NCBI GenBank assembly: GCA_019114445.1
Contig: DXFL01000029.1
Coordinates: forward strand, 1-64,000
Reading direction: 5' to 3'
DNA from: Candidatus Barnesiella excrementigallinarum
GTDB taxonomy: Bacteria; Bacteroidota; Bacteroidia; Bacteroidales; Barnesiellaceae
DNA length: 64,000 nt
In this document: positions 1 through 9,033 of the stretch, one piece after another
How the letters are laid out: every line of letters begins with the position of its first letter
How positions within the stretch are numbered: position 1 is the stretch's first letter
Notes under the pieces: model-generated
Databases searched by the model: none
Told to the model about the DNA's origin: nothing
Seen by the model: the letters and a program-made list of their open reading frames with translations, nothing else
Position numbers and translations under genes: made by a program

Positions 1-13
1 AACCATAATTTTA

Positions 14-21
14 CAAAGATA
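14..21 (-). promoter_or_regulatory. Bacteroidales -7 box reading out of the left edge
   Basis: The minus strand reads TATCTTTG, a match to the Bacteroidota -7 consensus TAnnTTTG. It lies just beyond the 3' end of the sensor kinase and points leftward, so it probably serves a gene outside the window. Confidence 0.35.
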
Positions 22-33
22 CGAGAAATGGAG

Positions 34-60
34 AATAAACCTAATTTTCATAGGCTTATT
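34..60 (-). terminator. Weak hairpin after the sensor kinase
   Basis: The arms at 34-43 and 51-60 pair over ten positions with one A-C mismatch and a 7-nt loop. It sits 23 nt past the sensor kinase stop codon and has no strong U tract. It is plausible as the end of the two-component transcript. Confidence 0.35.
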
Positions 61-82
61 TTAAGAATGTGGGATAGGCTTT

Positions 83-1858
83 TTAGATTTTTCGCAAAGA
101 AAAGAGGATATTCAATCCACCGGTAGCTTCGTTTTTTACCCATATTTCGCCTTTGTGGAAGAGAACGGCGTTTTTTACAATGGCGAGCCCCAAGCCGGTC
201 CCTCCCGCTTTACGGGAACGTCCCTTGTCTACCCGGTAGAATCGCTCGAACAGTCGGTTCAAATGTTCTTCGGGTACACCAACGCCGTTGTCGGCAAACG
301 AGAAGTAGTAATATTTGTCGTCTTCGAAGTAACAGTCGATGGTGATTTTAGTGCCTATGCCGGCATAGGCGATGGCATTGTCGGTGAGATTTCTGAAAAT
401 GGAGTACAACAGGGAGTAATTCCCGTTCAAATACATCTGCTCTCCGAGGTGTCGAGTTTCGACTGTCATCTCTTTTTCGGTCAGGGCGGCTTGCGATTCG
501 CTGATTACTTCGTTGACAATCTTTTGCAGGTCGATGTTGCTCGAATCGTAGAGGTCTTTCGATTCGTCGAGCCGGTTGAGCATCGAAATGTCGCGGAGCA
601 AGTCGGTCAGCCGTTTGGATTGGGCGTAGCAACGCTCCATGAACATATTCTTGCGGGTGTCGTCCATTTCGGTGGAAAGGATCGTCTCCATATATCCGCG
701 AATGCTGCTTACCGGAGTTTTCAGTTCGTGGGCGATGTTTTGGGTGAGTTGCCTTTTCAATCGGCTTTCCTGCTCCTGTTGTGTAATGTCGTTGATGGCG
801 ATTTCGAAGGTGTGGTCTTGGAATATGATACACTCGATGAGGAAGGTGCGGCTGCCCTTGTCGAGGGTCATGGATTCCGAAATGAACTCTTCCCGAACGT
901 TGGGTTCATAGAGCTTTTGCGAAATGAAATTTACTATCTTTTTTAAGTTGGCCTCTTTGAATAAATCTTCGGCAGTCGACAGGGTTTTGTCGGTAATCAG
1001 GCTCAGGTATTGGATAAAGAGGTTGTTGGCCGTAATTATTTTTTTGTCTTTGGAGAAGAAGGCCAATCCCTCTTTGGAGAATTGCAGGTGTTTCAAGAGT
1101 TTCTCTTGCTCGATAGAGAGTTTCTCTTTGGTTTTTAACAAGTTGTCGTAAATATGGGTAAGGCTTTGGGTGATGGTGCCGATGTCGTCGGCTCCCGATT
1201 TTATGGTAATGTGAATGGGTTTTTCCTGTTCGGCTTGTTGTGCCAACTGACTGAGAGCCGCAATCGATTTTCCTAAACTGTGGCAAAAGTAGTAGAGCAG
1301 CAATATGGCGAAAATCGAGATGGCCAGCATGAAATAGATAAACTTGTTGTCGGGATTGAGTATGGAAAATAGGTTCCGTTCGAAAGGAAGGGACGACCGT
1401 ATAATCCAGTCACCGTATCGTTTGGCCGAGTAAAAATAATATTTTTGGAGAGATTGAGAATATCGGCTGGCGTATCCTTCGTTTTGGCGTAGCGCTTGTT
1501 TTATTTCGGGCCGGTCGAGGTGGTTGCTGGTTAAAGCATCGGCCTCTTTTTCGTGTTGGCTTTCGAGCAACACGTTACCGTCGCTGGTCGATATGATAGT
1601 TACCCGTAATGGCTTTTTGGTAATATTACGGATAATCGAGTCGATCGATACTTCGGGCGTTTCCCTCTCTTTGATTTGGGTATATATGAGTTCGTTATAA
1701 TCTTGCAGAAGCGAGTTTAACGACTGTTGCCGGTTATCTTTTTCGAGTTTGTATTCAAAAAGCAGGATAATGGCAACGAAAACGACAAAGAGCGAACCGA
1801 TAGAAAAAAATAGTTTCCTATCGAAGGTCATGTCCCGTTTATTCTTTTTTATCGACAT
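83..1858 (-). CDS. Two-component sensor histidine kinase (PhoR-like)
   Basis: 591 aa. It is a membrane sensor that should autophosphorylate on His and pass the phosphate to the response regulator encoded just upstream. Membrane segments lie at about residues 13-35 and 171-193 and flank a sensor domain of about 135 residues on the outer side of the membrane. A HAMP linker (about 194-245) and a PAS-like segment follow. The HisKA motif NIAHELKTP places the phospho-acceptor at His377. The ATPase domain shows the N box RNLTDNAIAYA (about 489-499), DNGVGVPEE (about 523) and GGTGLGLAIV (about 552-561). Domain order and the partner regulator resemble PhoR, but the signal cannot be read from the sequence. 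It starts 3 nt after the regulator stop codon, so the two are co-transcribed. Confidence 0.95.
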   Translation of the reverse strand: MSIKKNKRDMTFDRKLFFSIGSLFVVFVAIILLFEYKLEKDNRQQSLNSLLQDYNELIYTQIKERETPEVSIDSIIRNITKKPLRVTIISTSDGNVLLESQHEKEADALTSNHLDRPEIKQALRQNEGYASRYSQSLQKYYFYSAKRYGDWIIRSSLPFERNLFSILNPDNKFIYFMLAISIFAILLLYYFCHSLGKSIAALSQLAQQAEQEKPIHITIKSGADDIGTITQSLTHIYDNLLKTKEKLSIEQEKLLKHLQFSKEGLAFFSKDKKIITANNLFIQYLSLITDKTLSTAEDLFKEANLKKIVNFISQKLYEPNVREEFISESMTLDKGSRTFLIECIIFQDHTFEIAINDITQQEQESRLKRQLTQNIAHELKTPVSSIRGYMETILSTEMDDTRKNMFMERCYAQSKRLTDLLRDISMLNRLDESKDLYDSSNIDLQKIVNEVISESQAALTEKEMTVETRHLGEQMYLNGNYSLLYSIFRNLTDNAIAYAGIGTKITIDCYFEDDKYYYFSFADNGVGVPEEHLNRLFERFYRVDKGRSRKAGGTGLGLAIVKNAVLFHKGEIWVKNEATGGLNILFSLRKI

Positions 1859-1861
1859 CGG

Positions 1862-2542
1862 TTAGTTGGTTTCGAAACAATAGCCATATCCGAGCCGGGT
1901 GACGATGCGTTTCCCGTATTCGCCTATTTTTTTTCTTAATCGGGTAATATTCACGTCGATGGTTCGGTCGAGCACATATACTTCGTCGGTCCATATTTTG
2001 GATAAAATCTCTTCGCGGGAGAACACTTGTCCCGGGTGGGAGAGCAGGAGCGATAGAATTTCGAATTCTTTTTTGGTAAGCGGTAACTCTGTATTCTCTA
2101 TAAAGGCTCTCTTTTTTATAGGATCGATGTGCAGGTTTTCGAATTGCAAGATGGCGGGAGCTTCTTTCTCCCCGCGTCGGCGTAACACGGCTTTTACCCG
2201 GGCAATTACTTCGCGAATGGAAAAGGGCTTGGATATATAATCGTCGGCTCCGATATTGAAGCCCATGAGTTTGTCGTTTTCGGTATCTTTGGCTGTGAGA
2301 AAAATAATGGGGATATGTTTCAGTTTCTCATTCTTTTGCAATAACGATGCCATTTTGAATCCGTTCATTTCGCCCATCATTACATCGAGCAATAACAGGT
2401 TGTAATCGATCAAATTCATTTGCAAAGCCTCTTCTGCCGAGTTTGCCGTATCAACGTCAAAACCTTCGACTTCGAGGTTGAATTTCAGAATTTCGCATAA
2501 ATCTTCTTCGTCATCGACAACTAAAATCTTGTAATTGGCCAT
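1862..2542 (-). CDS. OmpR/PhoB-family response regulator
   Basis: 226 aa. The receiver domain (about 1-120) has the acidic pair Asp10-Asp11, the phospho-acceptor Asp53 in LLLLDVMM and the conserved Lys in FLTAKD. A C-terminal winged helix (about 130-226) contains the family motif LTKKEFEILSLL and a DNA-contact region near VLDRTIDVNITRLRKKIG. It is the first gene of the two-gene unit with the sensor kinase. The glycosyltransferase operon ends 64 nt upstream on the same strand, so read-through or co-regulation is possible. No clear TAnnTTTG box was found in that 64-nt gap. Confidence 0.95.
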   Translation of the reverse strand: MANYKILVVDDEEDLCEILKFNLEVEGFDVDTANSAEEALQMNLIDYNLLLLDVMMGEMNGFKMASLLQKNEKLKHIPIIFLTAKDTENDKLMGFNIGADDYISKPFSIREVIARVKAVLRRRGEKEAPAILQFENLHIDPIKKRAFIENTELPLTKKEFEILSLLLSHPGQVFSREEILSKIWTDEVYVLDRTIDVNITRLRKKIGEYGKRIVTRLGYGYCFETN

Positions 2543-2606
2543 GGTTTCGTTTTTTTATGATGGTGCAAAATAGCGAAACAGATATTTCAACGATGTGACA
2601 AAGTGT

Positions 2607-4340
2607 TTACTTTTCTCCTTCTTTTTCCGGGTTCTGTTTTTGAAAATCGAGCAGCAATACGAAATCTTTCACATCGTTTCCTTTGCGTTCGCTTTTCAAA
2701 ACAGGTGTAAAGGCATAGTGTTCGCCATATTTCTCCTGTATGTAAACGTAGTCTTTTTCACCGACGAGTAACTGTCCGTGGTCGGGCATCTCTTTTTCAA
2801 ATTCCACCACTCGGTCTTGTGCGTAGAAATTGATGATGAAAAAGTGCATCATGGGAGTCGACACATAGGAATATATTTTCCCTTCCGGTACTGTGGCGAT
2901 AACCTTGTCGGCAAATGGTTTCATGGATTTGGCGTTGAGTATGGCCGGCAAGGTAGATACATCGAGCATGAGTTGGATACCGAAAAACAGGGCTATTACC
3001 GAATAGATGTAACGGTTGTTGTAGGTGAGGTAACGCTTGCTTTTATAAATATCGTAAATTAGGAATACGATAGCAATGGCCGCTACGATCGAGACGATGT
3101 TCCACGACTCGGACAGAGCAACGATGTAGTGATTGATGTCGTCGGGCAGGGCGTTTTGGAAATTATTGACGATACCGCTTTTGATAAGAACCAAGACCGC
3201 CAACAACAATGCACCTACGATGGCTATGAAAATCGAAAATATTCGCCAAATACGGTGCCTCTGTTTCAGCAGGAAAAACATATATTCGGCTAAAAAATAG
3301 GCTATAAACGGATAAATAGGAAGAATATATACCGACCGTTTACTCTTGGGTATGCAGTAAAAGACAAAAATAACGACGATGGAAAGAAGGCTGAAAAGTC
3401 TCATCTTGTCCATGTGGGTAATGTATGCTTTGAATTTGGCCCAATACTGTTTTACGGTACCTTGTGGCTTTTTGTATTTCAGGACGAATAGCGACATGAT
3501 TGCCAACAGAGACCACGGTAGCCATCCTGCAAGGGTAATGTACAGGTAATAAACGATGGGTTGCTCGTGCGAGTCGTACGACATTTTACCCATAAAGCGG
3601 GCGAAATTCTCTTCCATAACCAGTTGTAGGAAGGTGTCGCCTCCTTGCTGGTATGCGGCATAGTACCACCCGAAAGGCAGTAGGCAGGAGAGCAGGGCTA
3701 TGGGTACGATTTTGTAAATTGTTTTCCACAGCGATATTTTTTGGAGGAGCAGGAATACGCCCAAAACGGCACATGGCAATATAATGCCTACCGGCCCTTT
3801 GGTGAGGGTGGCGATACTCATGAACAAGATGGCCCAAATGGGGATTCCCTTCAACCGATGCTCCCACCACCGATAGAGTTGCAACAGAGCCAGAACGATG
3901 AAACAGGTGAGCACCATATCGACTCTCGATGCCATGGCGGCTCGGTGTACCTCGAATCCCGATAATAACAGCAGCGAGGCGAGGAATGCTAGGTCGTTCC
4001 GACTTCGTTTGGCAAAGAAGAGGAAACAGGCAAGGGTCATTACGATGGCGGCCAAAGCCGACGGCAGCCGTGAGGTAAACTCGGTTACCTCGCCGGTCGG
4101 GAGCGACAGGGCTGCAATACACCAATGGAAAAACGGCGGTTTGTAGGCAATGTCGCTACCGTTGTTTATGGGGAGTATCCAGTTGTTGTTTTGCAACATA
4201 CTCACTGCAACGATAGCCTCACGGGGTTCTCCTTTGGTGTGGAAGTTGGTGAGCCCCAAATAGGGGACAATGGTCAGAACGCTGATAATTAACAATAAAA
4301 GGAATAAAGAGGCTCTGGAACTTATTTTAGGAATTTTCAT
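2607..4340 (-). CDS. GT39/ArnT-like polyprenyl-phosphate-sugar glycosyltransferase
   Basis: 577 aa, with roughly a dozen hydrophobic segments through residue 450 and a soluble C-terminal part. After the first membrane helix comes the acidic loop HTKGEPREAI, the position of the catalytic acidic residue in ArnT/PMT (GT-C) enzymes, followed by KPPFFHW. Such enzymes move a sugar from undecaprenyl phosphate onto lipid A or another acceptor on the periplasmic face. The adjacent GT2 and GtrA genes would make and flip the lipid-linked donor. Sugar and acceptor are unknown; L-Ara4N transfer should not be assumed because the biosynthetic arn genes are not here. It starts 12 nt after the GT2 stop. Confidence 0.85.
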   Translation of the reverse strand: MKIPKISSRASLFLLLLIISVLTIVPYLGLTNFHTKGEPREAIVAVSMLQNNNWILPINNGSDIAYKPPFFHWCIAALSLPTGEVTEFTSRLPSALAAIVMTLACFLFFAKRSRNDLAFLASLLLLSGFEVHRAAMASRVDMVLTCFIVLALLQLYRWWEHRLKGIPIWAILFMSIATLTKGPVGIILPCAVLGVFLLLQKISLWKTIYKIVPIALLSCLLPFGWYYAAYQQGGDTFLQLVMEENFARFMGKMSYDSHEQPIVYYLYITLAGWLPWSLLAIMSLFVLKYKKPQGTVKQYWAKFKAYITHMDKMRLFSLLSIVVIFVFYCIPKSKRSVYILPIYPFIAYFLAEYMFFLLKQRHRIWRIFSIFIAIVGALLLAVLVLIKSGIVNNFQNALPDDINHYIVALSESWNIVSIVAAIAIVFLIYDIYKSKRYLTYNNRYIYSVIALFFGIQLMLDVSTLPAILNAKSMKPFADKVIATVPEGKIYSYVSTPMMHFFIINFYAQDRVVEFEKEMPDHGQLLVGEKDYVYIQEKYGEHYAFTPVLKSERKGNDVKDFVLLLDFQKQNPEKEGEK

Positions 4341-4352
4341 AACAGACAGTCT

Positions 4353-5306
4353 TTAATTCGGTTGATTGTCGGGAGAGTCGAAGTTGATTTTTTTGTCGAT
4401 GATATATTCGGGCCTGTTCTTGGTTTCGTCGAAGATATTCCCGATGTATTCGCCGAGAATCCCGATGGTGAAGAGTTGTACACCCCCTAAGAATACGATG
4501 GTAATGATTGTCGAAGACCACCCGGGGACGATGGATTCCTTTCCCGACAGGTACATGATGAATACCCAAATGGCGAAGACCAAAGCAATGAAAATGGAGA
4601 GTGTCCCCAGCGATATGGCCAGTTTCAACGGCTTTTTGGAGAAGCCGAAAATGCCCACCGAGGCCAACGAAAACATTTTGCGTATGGAGTATTTGGTTTT
4701 ACCGGCAGCACGTTCGTTACGGTCGTAATAGAAGGGAGTTTGTTTGAATCCCATCCAACTGAAAAGCCCGCGCAAATATTTATGCTTTTCGGGGAATTGC
4801 TTGAATGTGTCCAAGACCTTGCGGTCGATGAGCCTAAAATCGCCCGTGTCGACCGGGAACGTATAATCCGACAGCGAATTGAGCATACGGTAATATAGCT
4901 TTGCCGTAAATTTTTTCATAAAGGTTTCGCCTTCCCGCTTGTTGCGTACGGCGTATACCACATTGCTGCCTTCTTTTAAATAGGTTTCTATCATCAGCGG
5001 AATGACTTCCGGCGGGTCTTGCAGGTCTACGTCGATAATGACGGCAATGTCGCCGGTACAGTTATGCAACCCGGCACTCACTGCATTTTGGTGCCCGAAG
5101 TTTCGGGAAAACGACAATACCTTTGTGTGAGGGTCGGTTTGTGCGAAACCGAGTAAAAGCTCTTCGGTACGATCCTTGCTGCCATCGTTGATGAAAATAA
5201 GTTCATAATCGTACGGGGTGCCGCTCATAACTTGGGAGAAACGTTTGTGCGACAGGGGAAGTACCTCTTCTTCGTTGTAGCAGGGAATAATGACAGATAC
5301 TTTCAT
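4353..5306 (-). CDS. GT2 polyprenyl-phosphate glycosyltransferase (GtrB/ArnC-like)
   Basis: 317 aa. The N-terminal GT-A fold begins with VSVIIPCYNEEEVLP and carries the metal-binding motif VDLQDPPEV near residue 95. Two C-terminal membrane helices (about 232-256 and 265-290) are typical of GtrB, DPMS and ArnC enzymes, which put a sugar from a nucleotide donor onto undecaprenyl phosphate at the cytoplasmic face. It lies between gtrA (10 nt upstream) and the GT-C gene, the usual three-part arrangement: charge, flip, transfer. The sugar cannot be told from the sequence. Confidence 0.9.
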   Translation of the reverse strand: MKVSVIIPCYNEEEVLPLSHKRFSQVMSGTPYDYELIFINDGSKDRTEELLLGFAQTDPHTKVLSFSRNFGHQNAVSAGLHNCTGDIAVIIDVDLQDPPEVIPLMIETYLKEGSNVVYAVRNKREGETFMKKFTAKLYYRMLNSLSDYTFPVDTGDFRLIDRKVLDTFKQFPEKHKYLRGLFSWMGFKQTPFYYDRNERAAGKTKYSIRKMFSLASVGIFGFSKKPLKLAISLGTLSIFIALVFAIWVFIMYLSGKESIVPGWSSTIITIVFLGGVQLFTIGILGEYIGNIFDETKNRPEYIIDKKINFDSPDNQPN

Positions 5307-5316
5307 GGCAGATACT

Positions 5317-5724
5317 CTATTTTTTAAAAGTAATGCACCGGTTCATGATAAAATTGCAAAGTGTATATACGACCATACCCAGCAGTTGGGCCCATAAGTC
5401 GGGTATATGCAATAGCTCTACCAGAACAAGCAGCGATACGAACTGAATGCCGTAACATACCCCAAAACTGATGAGGAACAGAACGGCTTCGCGGATAAAG
5501 TTACTATTTAATTTTTTAAATACCCAAAGTTTACTCCAAAAGAAACTGTTGATAACTCCTGCCACATAGCCGGCCAAGTTGGCTGTCGTGTATTTTACGT
5601 CTAATACTTCTTGTAACAAATAGATGACCGCGAGGGTTATCAAGGTATTGATAACTCCCACAATTCCAAATCGAATGAGTTGCCACAGTGTTTTTTTATC
5701 GCAATATTTCAGCCGTTCGAGCAT
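5317..5724 (-). CDS. GtrA-family polyprenyl-phosphate-sugar flippase
   Basis: 135 aa with four membrane helices, opening with LIRFGIVGVINTLITLAV, the GtrA family signature region. GtrA-type proteins are thought to flip undecaprenyl-phosphate-linked sugars across the inner membrane. The next gene is the GT2 that would make that lipid, and the one after is the GT39 that would use it. It follows the TRIC-like gene by 7 nt in the same operon. Confidence 0.88.
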   Translation of the reverse strand: MLERLKYCDKKTLWQLIRFGIVGVINTLITLAVIYLLQEVLDVKYTTANLAGYVAGVINSFFWSKLWVFKKLNSNFIREAVLFLISFGVCYGIQFVSLLVLVELLHIPDLWAQLLGMVVYTLCNFIMNRCITFKK

Positions 5725-5731
5725 AGTGCGG

Positions 5732-6367
5732 TCAGTTGGTTTTTGTTGGGTTCGACGACTCCTCTTTAAGGGCCGGTAACGACCAGTGGAATTTTACGGC
5801 GAGTAACCGGACGGCAACGACCGATATGCCGCAAATCGATTGGTTGGTAATGCTGCTGAATCCCATCTTTTGTCCCAAATAGAACATAACTCCCCCCGCC
5901 ACGCAAGCTAAGGCATAAATATCTTTGCGGAATAGCAGCGGCTCTTCGTTGATGAGAATGTCGCGTATGATACTTCCTACCGAGCCGGTAATGGTACCCA
6001 TGATAATGGCCACCCAAAACGGAAAGCCAAACATGAGGGTCTTTTCTACGCCGACAACTACGAAAAGCGCCAGCCCGATGGTATCGAAAATAAAGAATGT
6101 ATTTTCGAGCTTTACCAAATATTGCTTGAAAATGATTACAAAGATGAGGGCAATGGCTGTTACGGTAAGGTAGCTGCCGTTGATCATCCAAAAGGGGGTT
6201 GCATTGAGGAACAAATCGCGGGTGGTACCGCCGCCTATTGCCGTTACCAAGCCTACGGCGTAAGCGCCGAACCAGTCGAAATGTTTTGCGGCAGCCAATC
6301 GAATGCCGCTAATGGCAAATGCCAATGTGCCTACAATCTCTAATATGGTGGCAAATGTTGTATTCAT
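5732..6367 (-). CDS. TRIC/UPF0126-family membrane channel
   Basis: 211 aa, about seven membrane helices. Two glycine-rich repeats, GGGTTRDLFLN and GSIIRDILIN, mark the tandem repeat of the bacterial TRIC family (YicG-like, UPF0126). Structurally studied prokaryotic homologues form trimeric cation channels; the physiological ion in Bacteroidales is unclear. It is the first gene of the envelope glycosylation operon and has its own promoter box 20 nt upstream. Whether it has a role in that pathway or is only a neighbour is unknown. Confidence 0.88.
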   Translation of the reverse strand: MNTTFATILEIVGTLAFAISGIRLAAAKHFDWFGAYAVGLVTAIGGGTTRDLFLNATPFWMINGSYLTVTAIALIFVIIFKQYLVKLENTFFIFDTIGLALFVVVGVEKTLMFGFPFWVAIIMGTITGSVGSIIRDILINEEPLLFRKDIYALACVAGGVMFYLGQKMGFSSITNQSICGISVVAVRLLAVKFHWSLPALKEESSNPTKTN

Positions 6368-6386
6368 AACTGTTCCGATAGGTTTG

Positions 6387-6394
6387 CAAAGTTA
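6387..6394 (-). promoter_or_regulatory. -7 box of the TRIC-gtrA-GT2-GT39 operon
   Basis: The minus strand reads TAACTTTG (TAnnTTTG). A start site about 7 nt further on gives a leader of roughly 13 nt to the TRIC start codon. Confidence 0.6.
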
Positions 6395-6498
6395 CTATTT
6401 TTTGTGATAATTTGCTGCGCTTCCTCCAATTTTGAGCCTTGCATATTTTTAGTTGCATGAAATAGGGATAGTAAAGAAATTTTATGAGAATAAAAGTG

Positions 6499-6506
6499 TA
6501 CTTTTG
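6499..6506 (+). promoter_or_regulatory. -7 box of the GHL10-manA operon
   Basis: TACTTTTG matches TAnnTTTG. It lies downstream of the alternative start codon at 6453, so transcription must begin after that codon. This fixes the start of the hydrolase gene at 6525. Confidence 0.65.
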
Positions 6507-6524
6507 CCGTATAAAAATTTTTCG

Positions 6525-7979
6525 ATGAAAAAACGGCTGTCCATATTTCTTTCAGTTTGTTTGTTTTCCATTTCTATGTTTGCTGTGTCGCCCAAATATG
6601 AGATGAGGGCGGTGTGGCTGACAACGAACTGGGGATTGGATTGGCCGTCGAGGCCGGTACGGACGTTGTCCGATGTCCGTATCCAGCAACAAGAGATGCT
6701 CGATATTCTCGACAATTTGCAGGCAATGGGTATTAATACGGTCTTTTTTCAAGCCCGCATTCGCGGCGAAGTATTCTATGCTTCGCAGTACGAACCGTGG
6801 GCTATGGTGTTGAGTGGAGGCCGGAATCCCGGATACGACCCGCTTGCCTTTGTCATAGACGAGTGTCATAAACGGGCTATGGAGTGCCATGCTTGGTTGA
6901 TTACATTCCCGGTAGGTTCGAACCGGCAAATCAAAAAAATGGGGCAGACTTCGGTCGTTTCCCGTCATCGCTCGTGGTGTAAACAACAGTCGGGCGAGTG
7001 GTTTCTCGATCCGGGGAATCCCGATGTAGAGGGCTATTTGAAGCAATTGGTACACGAAATTGTTTCGAAATACGATGTGGACGGCATTCATTTCGATTAT
7101 GTACGGTATCCCGATAGGGCCGCTAAATTTCCCGACGCCGATTCTTATCGGAAGTGGGGGGCGGGAAGTCCTTCGCTGGCCCGTTGGCGGGAAGATAACA
7201 TTACCCGTACGGTATCGGCTCTGTATGACGAAGTAAAAAGATTAAAACCGTGGGTAAAGGTAAGTAGCTCGCCTTTGGGCCGTTATGCTTCGTTGCCCGG
7301 ATTCCCGGCTTCGTGGAGTTGCATAGAGGCCGTTTCACAAAATCCTAAACGTTGGTTGCAAGAAGGTAAACACGATTTTATCGCTCCGATGATGTATTTT
7401 AAGGAAGAGAACTTTTATCCTTTCCTGCACGATTGGGCAAATTCCTGTTCGGCCGGACAGATAGCCAGTGGCATAGGTGTTTATCGGCTTGATAAAAATG
7501 AGGGCAACTGGCCTTTGCACGAGATAACCCGGCAGATTGAGGCTACCCGCCGGTTGGGAGTGGGACAGGCTTATTTCCGTTATGGCAACTTGTATCGTCA
7601 CATGGCATTGCGTCAGTGGCTTGTTGCGGGGTTTTATGCATTTCCGGCGTTACCGTTCGGGGCTACTGCCGAAAACGGTTCGGGAATCGATGCCCCCGAA
7701 TCGTTGCAAGTTTGTACGAATGTCGGCATGAGTACTCTTTCGTGGGCTCCTGTGGACGAGGCGTTCACGTATATATTGTATGCGACAGACGATTCGCTGG
7801 ATATGAATGCGGGTGAGCAAATAGTGGCTATACTGCCCAAAGGAACGACTTCGTGGATATGCCCCGTTGCATATCGTTGTTTTGCCGTTACCGCACGTGA
7901 TCGGTACGGGAATGAAAGTCGTCCGGTAGTGTGGCATACGAAACAGCGCGATGGGAATAAATATAAAATAACATTATAA
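6525..7979 (+). CDS. GHL10-type (DUF187) secreted glycoside hydrolase-like protein
   Basis: 484 aa. A signal peptide (residues 1-20, MKKRLSIFLSVCLFSISMFA) is followed by the family start EMRAVWLTTNWGLDWP, then a TIM-barrel-like domain with NTVFFQARIRGEVFY, DGIHFDYVRYP and APMMYF. A C-terminal FN3-like segment (about 395-484) ends the protein. GHL10 proteins (YngK family) are thought to act on extracellular or cell-wall glycans; the substrate is not established. The ATG at 6525 was chosen over an upstream in-frame start because a promoter box lies between them and the signal peptide begins here. manA follows after 11 nt. Confidence 0.9.
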   Translation: MKKRLSIFLSVCLFSISMFAVSPKYEMRAVWLTTNWGLDWPSRPVRTLSDVRIQQQEMLDILDNLQAMGINTVFFQARIRGEVFYASQYEPWAMVLSGGRNPGYDPLAFVIDECHKRAMECHAWLITFPVGSNRQIKKMGQTSVVSRHRSWCKQQSGEWFLDPGNPDVEGYLKQLVHEIVSKYDVDGIHFDYVRYPDRAAKFPDADSYRKWGAGSPSLARWREDNITRTVSALYDEVKRLKPWVKVSSSPLGRYASLPGFPASWSCIEAVSQNPKRWLQEGKHDFIAPMMYFKEENFYPFLHDWANSCSAGQIASGIGVYRLDKNEGNWPLHEITRQIEATRRLGVGQAYFRYGNLYRHMALRQWLVAGFYAFPALPFGATAENGSGIDAPESLQVCTNVGMSTLSWAPVDEAFTYILYATDDSLDMNAGEQIVAILPKGTTSWICPVAYRCFAVTARDRYGNESRPVVWHTKQRDGNKYKITL

Positions 7980-7990
7980 ATAAAAGCACT

Positions 7991-8965
7991 ATGTATCCGT
8001 TGAAATTTGAAGATATCCTTCGCCCCATGATTTGGGGAGGGGAGGAGATTAGCCGCTTCAAACAATTGCCCGAAGTTCATGTAGGTGTGGGTGAAAGTTG
8101 GGAAATTGCGCAAGTCGGTGATAAAGTATCGGTCGTTAGCGAAGGTGTGGATAAGGGGAAAACCATCACAGATTTGATTGTGCGCGATGGAGCCAAATTG
8201 CTGGGTAATCATGTGGCAGCCCGTTATGGTGCACAGTTCCCGTTGTTGATTAAATTTATCGATGCCCGCGATAACCTTTCTATTCAAGTACACCCCAATG
8301 ACCAGTTGGCTATGGCTCGCCACAACTCATTCGGGAAAACCGAGATGTGGTATGTGATCAATGCCAAACCGGGAGCCGGACTTTATTCCGGGTTCTCGAA
8401 ACAAATTACGCCCGAAGAGTATGTGGAACGTATCCAAAACAATACAATTACCGATGTGCTGCAATTCCATCAGGTAAAGAGTGGCGATGTGTTTTTCTTG
8501 CCGGCCGGCCGTATCCATGCCATTTGCAAAGGTATATTTATAGCCGAGATTCAGCAAAGTTCCGATATTACTTATCGGATCTACGATTACGACCGTCGCG
8601 ACGCACAGGGAAAAGCACGGGAATTGCACGTAGAGCAGTCGATCGATGCTGTGGACTTCAATTTGTACGACAATTTGCGTACCGACTATGTCCCGTCCTT
8701 GAACGAAGCCGTCAATTTGGTAGAATGTCCCTATTTCGAAACCAATCTGATTGAGGTAGACCAATCGGTGAAACGTCCGATTTCGGTACGCGATTCGTTT
8801 GTAATTTATATTTGCATGGGTGGTAAAGTTCGGTTGACCGACGAAAACGGCTATGCAATTACTCTTCATCAAGGGCAAACGGCGTTGATCCCGGCCGAAA
8901 TTGCGACAGTGACCATCGATGCAGAATTGCCGGCCAAGTTGCTCGAATGCTATATTCCTGCGTGA
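7991..8965 (+). CDS. manA: Mannose-6-phosphate isomerase, class I
   Basis: 324 aa, the size of the short class I PMI common in Bacteroidales and Firmicutes. It interconverts fructose 6-phosphate and mannose 6-phosphate, feeding GDP-mannose and GDP-fucose synthesis. Zinc-site motifs are visible: SIQVHPND (Gln and His), KTEMWYV (Glu) and AGRIHAI (His). AEIQQSSDITYRIYDYDR is the conserved strand holding the catalytic Arg. It is co-transcribed with the upstream hydrolase and ends before a strong hairpin. Confidence 0.93.
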   Translation: MYPLKFEDILRPMIWGGEEISRFKQLPEVHVGVGESWEIAQVGDKVSVVSEGVDKGKTITDLIVRDGAKLLGNHVAARYGAQFPLLIKFIDARDNLSIQVHPNDQLAMARHNSFGKTEMWYVINAKPGAGLYSGFSKQITPEEYVERIQNNTITDVLQFHQVKSGDVFFLPAGRIHAICKGIFIAEIQQSSDITYRIYDYDRRDAQGKARELHVEQSIDAVDFNLYDNLRTDYVPSLNEAVNLVECPYFETNLIEVDQSVKRPISVRDSFVIYICMGGKVRLTDENGYAITLHQGQTALIPAEIATVTIDAELPAKLLECYIPA

Positions 8966-8986
8966 TAGGGATCTTTTATACGGAGA

Positions 8987-9033
8987 AAAAAACGAAAGTC
9001 GGAGGAATAGCTATTCTCCGACTTTCGTTTTTT
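8987..9033. terminator. Bidirectional terminator between manA and nth
   Basis: The arms 8987-9004 and 9016-9033 pair perfectly over 18 bp, with a run of A on one side and a run of T on the other, so it can stop both converging transcripts. The right arm also encodes the last codons of nth, whose stop codon lies in the loop. Confidence 0.88.

Noticed and set aside
155-946. Open frame of 263 codons on the plus strand
   Set aside because: It is antisense to the histidine kinase, which has all its motifs intact; the composition is that of a shadow frame.
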